A stretch of 64,000 bases of DNA from positions 1,736,001-1,800,000 of the forward strand of contig CP011077.1 of the NCBI GenBank assembly GCA_000963575.1, read 5' to 3'. Source of the DNA: Klebsiella michiganensis (lineage in GTDB: Bacteria; Pseudomonadota; Gammaproteobacteria; Enterobacterales; Enterobacteriaceae). The position numbers and the translations under genes are program-made. This document shows positions 59,417 to 64,000 of the stretch, in pieces. Under the pieces are notes generated by a model. The model did no database searches, had not been told where the DNA came from, and saw only the letters and a list, made by a program, of their open reading frames with translations. Position 1 is the stretch's first letter. Every line of letters begins with the position of its first letter.

Positions 59417-60886
59417 CTACCCTTCATTCTGTTCCGGCTGCTGGCGGCCAAAAATCACCTCCATGCGCGCGCCGCCCAGAATGCTGGACCCGGCCTGAAT
59501 CTCGCCGTTGTACTGCTCAACAATCTCGCGGGCAACCGACAGCCCGACGCCCTGGCCCGGGCGCAGCGTATCGGCCCGCTGGCCGCGATCGAAGACCATT
59601 GCACGTTTGGTTTCCGGAATGCCGGGGCCGTCGTCTTCCACAATCAGATGCAGCGCGTCGTCGGTCTGGCGGGCGGTCACTTCCACAAACTCAAGGCAGT
59701 ATTTACAGGCGTTATCCAGCAGGTTGCCCATCACTTCCATGAAGTCATTTTGCTCGCCGATAAAGGTGATTTCCGGCGAAACGTCCAGCGTGATGTTCAC
59801 CCCTTTGCGCTGGTAAACCTTGTTCAGCGCCGAGCACAGATTGTCCAGCAGCGGCGCAACGGAATGCAGCTCCCGGCTGAGCAATGTGCTGTTACCGCGC
59901 ATACTGGCGCGATGCAGGTAGTAACCAATCTGCTGGGAAATGCGGCTGATTTGCTCCAGCATCACCGGCTCGGCCTGCTCGACGTTCATCTTGTCGGTGC
60001 GCAGCGAACGGAGGGTCGATTGCAGCACGGCTAGCGGGGTTTTCAGGCTGTGGGTTAAGTCCGTCAGCGTGGTGCGATACTTGTCGTGCCTGTCGCGCTC
60101 GGTGCGCAACAGTTGGTTCAGGTTCCGTACCAGACTTGTCAGTTCGCGGGTTGTTTCCGGGTTGAGGCTGTCGCGATCGTGTTTTTCCAGCTCGCGTACT
60201 TCCTGCGCCAGTTCCTGAATCGGACGCAGGCTCCACCAGGCGGCAAGCCACAGCAGCGGGACGACCAGCAGCAGGTTGGCCAGCAGGACGTAAAAAAACC
60301 AGCTCCACACCATGTAGGAACGCTTCAGCTCGATAGGAATGGTGTCCACAACCACCACGGTCAGAGCCGGCATGCGCTCTGTCGCCGGGTAAAGGTTGAC
60401 CGCGACCGAGTGCGTCATCTCATTGCCGTCGTCGCTGTCGTCATCGTGCATGTCTTTCAGCTGGGCGAGGCGGTCTTTGTCGTTGTCCAGCAGGGCGCTA
60501 CTGGTCGCGTAGTCTGCCTCCAGCTCGTGGAAACCGTTGCCGGTCAGCCACTCTTTTTGGATATGCTGTACCACGTCCGGGACGTTGCGCTGCATCCACA
60601 ACAGTTTACCGTGCTCGTCGTAAATCAGCGCCATGGTCGGGCTTTGTATGCTGATGTTGTCGGGCAAATCTACCTGCAGTTTGCCGTCCTTCCAGCTGGA
60701 GAGCGTATAGAACAGGTTACTTTCACCGCGCAGCAGGCGGAAAGTGGTTTTATCGAAGCTAACGGTGTAGCCAACCAGCGCCACCAGGCCGTAAGCCAGG
60801 GAAAGCACCATGACAACCACGGCGGTAGCCAGTAAGAAACGAACCCGCAGCGAAAGCGGCAGTATATGGCGGAAGATGTTCAGCAT
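59417..60886 (-). CDS. phoQ: PhoQ, sensor kinase for Mg2+, acid and antimicrobial peptides
   Basis: 489 residues, inner membrane. TM1 at about 17-38 (LLATAVVVMVLSLAYGLVALV), a periplasmic PAS-like sensor with an acidic patch DDDSDDGNE at 148-156 (E. coli has EDDDDAE in this place), TM2 near 196-218, HAMP, His-box TDLTHSLKTPLAVLQ with phospho-His279, and ATPase boxes NLLDNACKYCLEF, VEDDGPGIP and RPGQGVGLSVAREI. It begins immediately after phoP with no gap, so it is in the same operon under the PhoP box. The acidic patch is interrupted by Ser and Gly-Asn and is three residues longer in this region. Confidence 0.97.
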   Translation of the reverse strand: MLNIFRHILPLSLRVRFLLATAVVVMVLSLAYGLVALVGYTVSFDKTTFRLLRGESNLFYTLSSWKDGKLQVDLPDNISIQSPTMALIYDEHGKLLWMQRNVPDVVQHIQKEWLTGNGFHELEADYATSSALLDNDKDRLAQLKDMHDDDSDDGNEMTHSVAVNLYPATERMPALTVVVVDTIPIELKRSYMVWSWFFYVLLANLLLVVPLLWLAAWWSLRPIQELAQEVRELEKHDRDSLNPETTRELTSLVRNLNQLLRTERDRHDKYRTTLTDLTHSLKTPLAVLQSTLRSLRTDKMNVEQAEPVMLEQISRISQQIGYYLHRASMRGNSTLLSRELHSVAPLLDNLCSALNKVYQRKGVNITLDVSPEITFIGEQNDFMEVMGNLLDNACKYCLEFVEVTARQTDDALHLIVEDDGPGIPETKRAMVFDRGQRADTLRPGQGVGLSVAREIVEQYNGEIQAGSSILGGARMEVIFGRQQPEQNEG

Positions 60887-61558
60887 TTAGTGGAGATCGA
60901 ATCTGTAGCCTTGCCCACGCACGGTGGTGATCACCTCCTGCGGGTATTCAGCCTGAATTTTCTTACGTAAACGGCCCATCAGCACGTCAATCGTGTGGCT
61001 CTCGCGCAGCTCGGCGTCCGGGTAGAGCTGCAGCATCAGCGAATCTTTGCTGACCACCTTCCCGGCGTTGCGGATGATGGTTTCCATGATGGTGTATTCA
61101 AACGCGGTGAGCTTGATCAGGTTGTCGTTAATCGACAGCTCGCGGCGGGACAAATCGACCTGGAACGGCGGCAGGGAAATGACCTGCGAGGCCAGGCCGC
61201 TGTTACGGCGCATCAGCGCCTGCATACGCGCGACAACCTCTTCCAGATGGAAAGGCTTGGTGACGTAATCGTCGGCCCCGGCGCCCAGGACTTCAACTTT
61301 GTCCTGCCAGCCTTCACGGGCGGTTAATACCAGAATGGGAATGGTTACGTCGTGGCTGCGCCAGCGACGGATCAGGCTCATGCCGTCTTCATCCGGCAGG
61401 CCTAAGTCAACAATAGCGATATCCGGAGTATGTTCATTCAGGAAATAGTCTGCCTCTTTGGCATCCTCGGCCGCATCCACCTGGTGGCCTGCTTCACGCA
61501 GCTGTACCTTCAGGTGATGACGCAGCAGGGCATTATCTTCCACGACCAGTACGCGCAT
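60887..61558 (-). CDS. phoP: PhoP, response regulator
   Basis: 223 residues, OmpR/PhoB family. Receiver domain with phospho-Asp51 (IAIVDLGLPDEDG), Thr and Lys switch residues in LVLTAREGW and YVTKPFHLEE, then a winged-helix DNA-binding domain ending TTVRGQGYRFDLH. It activates genes that carry the GGTTTA-N5-GGTTTA box, including its own: a consensus box lies at 61620-61636. First gene of phoPQ. Confidence 0.98.
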   Translation of the reverse strand: MRVLVVEDNALLRHHLKVQLREAGHQVDAAEDAKEADYFLNEHTPDIAIVDLGLPDEDGMSLIRRWRSHDVTIPILVLTAREGWQDKVEVLGAGADDYVTKPFHLEEVVARMQALMRRNSGLASQVISLPPFQVDLSRRELSINDNLIKLTAFEYTIMETIIRNAGKVVSKDSLMLQLYPDAELRESHTIDVLMGRLRKKIQAEYPQEVITTVRGQGYRFDLH

Positions 61559-61619
61559 TGTATTTCCTCAATCCATTCATAGTATTGCTAGTTTAGCGCT
61601 AATTATTAATGACAGGAAA

Positions 61620-61636
61620 TAAACCTCGTATAAACA
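61620..61636 (-). promoter_or_regulatory. PhoP box of the phoPQ promoter
   Basis: On the minus strand TGTTTA-TACGA-GGTTTA, which agrees fully with the (T/G)GTTTA-N5-(T/G)GTTTA consensus. A TAATAAT sequence (a -10 candidate) begins 11 bases downstream, the usual distance for PhoP-activated promoters. Confidence 0.85.
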
Positions 61637-61686
61637 ATGCCCTTATGGAGATTAAAGCTGAGTCAATAATTTAATAAAGCTGGAGG

Positions 61687-61836
61687 CCCTCACCCTAACC
61701 CTCTCCCTGAGGGAGAGGGAATAAAAAATGCGCTTTGTCACTTGTTTGTACGTTGCCCCTTTGGGGAGAGGAGATAATAAATGTGCTTGGTCACTTGTTT
61801 TCCCCTATCCCCTTTGGGAAAGGGCCGGGTGAGGGG
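61687..61836. repeat. CCCTCACC/GGTGAGGG palindromic intergenic element, copy 2
   Basis: CCCTCACCCT at one end and GGGTGAGGGGG at the other. Inside: head hairpin CCCTCTCCCTGAGGGAGAGGG, then two tandem units, each with GTCACTTGTTT plus a CCCTTTGGG hairpin. Its linkers differ from those of copy 1 at 44098-44238, but the plan is the same. Confidence 0.75.
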
Positions 61837-61849
61837 GCAAACAGCAGGC

Positions 61850-61874
61850 AAAAAAAAGCCCTCAGAAGAGGGCC
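61850..61874 (-). terminator. Rho-independent terminator downstream of purB
   Basis: GGCCCTC-TTCT-GAGGGC stem followed by eight T on the minus strand. It stops the hflD-purB transcript before the phoP promoter. Confidence 0.88.
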
Positions 61875-62042
61875 TTAGACTGCTGAAAAGCTTCTGGCGA
61901 GAGAAGAATTACCAGACGGCTTATTAAAGAAAACAGGAAAATCAATTTATTGATTTTCGGCTGATAACCACCAGGAGGGAAAAACCACGTTTTTTTCCTT
62001 CTGGCCAGCAACCTCAAGCCCTCCGAAGAGGGCCATTCTTTA
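61850..62042 (-). ncRNA. purB 3' untranslated region with three hairpins, possible small RNA
   Basis: Reading from the purB stop: GCCCTC-TTCG-GAGGGC (62018-62033), then a perfect GAAAATCAAT-AA-ATTGATTTTC hairpin (61937-61958), then GCCCTC-TTCT-GAGGGC (61858-61873) followed by eight T (61850-61857), a strong terminator. The first and last stems are the same. The terminator is certain; whether a stable RNA is made from the 190 nt is a guess. Confidence 0.4.
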
Positions 62043-63413
62043 TTACTTCAGCTCGTCAACCATGGTAATGGCGCGGCCAATATAGTTGGCCGGCGTCATG
62101 GCCTTCAGGCGGGTTTTCTCTTCTTCCGGCAGCTCGAGGCTGTCGATGAACTGCTTCATGCCTTCGGCGTCAACGCGCTTGCCGCGGGTAAGCTCTTTCA
62201 GCTTCTCGTAAGGCTTTTCGATGCCGTAGCGGCGCATCACGGTCTGAATTGGCTCCGCCAGCACTTCCCAGTTGTGATCCAGCTCGTCCAGCAGACGGTC
62301 GCGGTTCACTTCCAGCTTGCTCACGCCTTTCAGGGTGGACTGATAGGCGATCAGCGCGTAGCCGATACCCACGCCCAGGTTACGCAGCACGGTGGAGTCG
62401 GTCAGGTCGCGCTGCCAGCGGGAGACAGGCAGCTTACTGGCCAGATGCTGCAGCACGGCGTTGGACAGGCCGAGGTTACCTTCGGAGTTTTCGAAGTCAA
62501 TCGGGTTCACCTTGTGCGGCATGGTGGAGGAGCCAATTTCACCGGCAACGGTCTTCTGCTTGAAGTGGTTCAGGGCCACGTAGCCCCACACGTCGCGGTC
62601 GAAGTCGATCAGAATAGTGTTGAAGCGCGCGATGCAGTCAAACAGCTCGGCAATGTAGTCGTGTGGCTCGATCTGGGTGGTGTACGGGTTCCACTGGATG
62701 CCCAGGGAAGTCACGAACTCTTCGCTGAACTGGTGCCAGTCTACTTCCGGGTAAGCGGCGATGTGGGCGTTATAGTTGCCGACCGCGCCGTTGATTTTAC
62801 CGAGGATCTCAACGTTGCCGAGCTGGCGGAACTGGCGCTCCATGCGGTAAGCGACGTTCGCCATCTCTTTCCCCATGGTGGACGGAGTAGCCGGCTGGCC
62901 GTGGGTACGGGACAGCAGCGGGATGTCGCGGTACTGAACGGCCAGATCTTTTACAGCGTCGATGATTTTACGCCAGTACGGCAGCACCACGTCTTTACGC
63001 GCGGTGTCGAGCATCAGCGCGTGGGACAGGTTGTTGATGTCTTCGGAAGTACAGGCGAAGTGAATAAACTCGGACACCGCGTGCAGAGCAGGGATCGCTT
63101 CCACTTTTTCTTTCAGGAAGTATTCCACCGCTTTCACGTCGTGGTTGGTGGTGCGCTCGATGGTTTTGATGCGGGCGGCGTCAGCCTCGCTGAACTCCGC
63201 GACGATTTTATCAAGGTAACCGTTTGCGTCCGCATCAAAAGCAGGAACTTCCTTGATCGCTGCGTGCGCGGCCAGCTTTTGCAGCCAACGTACTTCGACC
63301 TGTACGCGGAATTTCAGCAGACCGAATTCGCTGAAAATAGCGCGCAGAGCGCTGACTTTGTCGCCGTAGCGCCCGTCAACGGGGGAAACGGCGGTCAGTG
63401 AGGATAATTCCAT
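62043..63413 (-). CDS. purB: PurB, adenylosuccinate lyase
   Basis: 456 residues, the E. coli length. Acts twice in purine synthesis: splits SAICAR to AICAR and adenylosuccinate to AMP, releasing fumarate. Fumarase-superfamily signature GSSTMPHKVNPIDFENSEGNLG (flexible catalytic loop, near 295-316), NHDVKAVEYFLKEK, FACTSEDINNLSHALM and SRTHGQPATPSTMGKEMANV with catalytic His. Start Met at 63413 (MELSSLTAVSPVDGRYGDK) has CAGGAG upstream; the frame opens ten codons earlier, towards hflD. The hflD stop is 16 bp upstream. Confidence 0.97.
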   Translation of the reverse strand: MELSSLTAVSPVDGRYGDKVSALRAIFSEFGLLKFRVQVEVRWLQKLAAHAAIKEVPAFDADANGYLDKIVAEFSEADAARIKTIERTTNHDVKAVEYFLKEKVEAIPALHAVSEFIHFACTSEDINNLSHALMLDTARKDVVLPYWRKIIDAVKDLAVQYRDIPLLSRTHGQPATPSTMGKEMANVAYRMERQFRQLGNVEILGKINGAVGNYNAHIAAYPEVDWHQFSEEFVTSLGIQWNPYTTQIEPHDYIAELFDCIARFNTILIDFDRDVWGYVALNHFKQKTVAGEIGSSTMPHKVNPIDFENSEGNLGLSNAVLQHLASKLPVSRWQRDLTDSTVLRNLGVGIGYALIAYQSTLKGVSKLEVNRDRLLDELDHNWEVLAEPIQTVMRRYGIEKPYEKLKELTRGKRVDAEGMKQFIDSLELPEEEKTRLKAMTPANYIGRAITMVDELK

Positions 63414-63429
63414 AACAACTCCTGAGAGG

Positions 63430-64000
63430 TTAACAATGAGCAAGAATTTGTTTGGCCTGATCGGTCAGGCGACGACGAGAAAACATTAACTGCAGGCGGC
63501 CACCGCCAACCTGATGCCACAGCACGGCGGCACGGATCCCGGCCAGCAGCGCGGCGCGCACTTTACTTTGCACCTGCGGGCTTTGCAGCACGGCAGGGGA
63601 ACCGGTGACCTGAATACGCGGGCCAAGCGGGCTGATGACATCCACGTAGATCCCGGCCATGGCGCTTAACAGCGTGTCGGACTCGAGATCGAAGTGTTCC
63701 AGCTGGCGCTGCAGGCCGTTAATTTTATTGCCGAGCGTGTCCATCGCGCCTTTGGCCGCGTGGAGTTTGCGCTCCAGCACCATCAGGCTGAGCGTATAGC
63801 GCGTCAGCTCGGCATTCAGGCCCTGGCGGCTGCTGGCGTTCAGCACGCCAAGCAGGGTTTCAAGCCCGAGCTTAAGGTTCGCTTCGCTGCCGCCAAAAAC
63901 ATCCAGGGTTGAGCCCGGGTTCTGGTCAATCACGCTGTTGAGCGAGACGTGAAGGGCGTCGCTGTCGCAATGACCCTGATGTGCCAACTGCTGAACCAGA
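63430..64000 (-). CDS. hflD: HflD, lysogenization regulator (N-terminus outside window)
   Basis: About 190 residues visible, running off the right edge; the visible part starts at LVQQLAHQGHCDSDALHVSLNS, so some 20 N-terminal residues are missing. FGGSEANLKLGLETLLGVLNASSRQGLNAELTRY and GPRIQVTGSPAVLQSPQVQSKVRAALLAGIRAAVLWHQVGGGRLQLMFSR match E. coli HflD, a peripheral inner-membrane helical protein that counteracts phage lambda CII. A TTG at 63987 is not the start, because the homologous reading continues past it. It is upstream of purB, as in E. coli (mnmA-hflD-purB). Confidence 0.95.
   Translation of the reverse strand, partial: LVQQLAHQGHCDSDALHVSLNSVIDQNPGSTLDVFGGSEANLKLGLETLLGVLNASSRQGLNAELTRYTLSLMVLERKLHAAKGAMDTLGNKINGLQRQLEHFDLESDTLLSAMAGIYVDVISPLGPRIQVTGSPAVLQSPQVQSKVRAALLAGIRAAVLWHQVGGGRLQLMFSRRRLTDQAKQILAHC

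Noticed and set aside
63985..63987. TTG as the start of hflD
   Set aside because: The homologous reading LVQQL continues upstream of it to the window edge, so the true start lies outside.

Overview
The window is chromosomal DNA of an enterobacterium (family Enterobacteriaceae, not Escherichia itself). The backbone reads lpoB-thiK-nagZ-ycfP-ndh ... ycfJ ... comR-bhsA-ldtC-mfd ... ycfT-lolCDE-nagK-cobB-potDCBA-pepT ... roxA-phoQ-phoP-purB-hflD. This is the gene order of the 24-25 minute region of E. coli, and most proteins have E. coli-like lengths. The sequence is G+C rich, and there is a full 127-bp ERIC element, which is typical of Enterobacteriaceae. The genus cannot be fixed from the sequence alone. 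lpoB (left) and hflD (right) are cut by the window edges.

Four blocks interrupt the backbone. (1) Between ndh and ycfJ (about 4.4-15.2 kb) lies a complete PTS / glycyl-radical-enzyme locus: gldA-fsaB-ptsA on the minus strand, divergent from frwC-frwB-pflD-pflC-frwD, then the AraC-type regulator yijO. In E. coli the same set sits elsewhere on the chromosome. The E. coli enzymes are known to carry out 'anhydroglycolysis': 1,5-anhydromannitol-6-phosphate is ring-opened by PflD, cleaved by FsaB and reduced by GldA to 1,2-propanediol. A twice-frameshifted IS4-family transposase relic lies at the ndh edge of the block. (2) Between ycfJ and comR (16.1-27.6 kb) is the aerobactin system: iucABCD and iutA on the minus strand with a Fur box, divergent shiF plus a siderophore-interacting reductase gene, and a Gfo/Idh/MocA oxidoreductase downstream. 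(3) Between mfd and ycfT (33.7-37.7 kb) is the melibiose regulon melR-melAB; its MelB has Asn at position 55 in place of the Na+-site Asp. (4) Between pepT and roxA (49.6-58.1 kb) are an A+T-richer stretch with small unidentified genes, a gene of unknown function with a hairpin leader, a DUF3772-type MscS channel, and a three-gene ABC importer of the AfuABC/FbpABC type with unknown substrate.

Regulatory signals readable in the DNA include FNR and PdhR boxes before ndh, a CRP-like site between ptsA and frwC, a Fur box between iucA and shiF, a promoter with repeated arms (candidate ComR operators) before bhsA, and a consensus PhoP box before phoP. Several hairpin terminators are clear. Dispersed repeats are one full ERIC element, four ERIC-like relics, and two copies of a CCCTCACC...GGTGAGGG palindromic element whose internal linkers are duplicated within each copy but differ between copies. 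No rRNA, tRNA, CRISPR array or prophage was seen.
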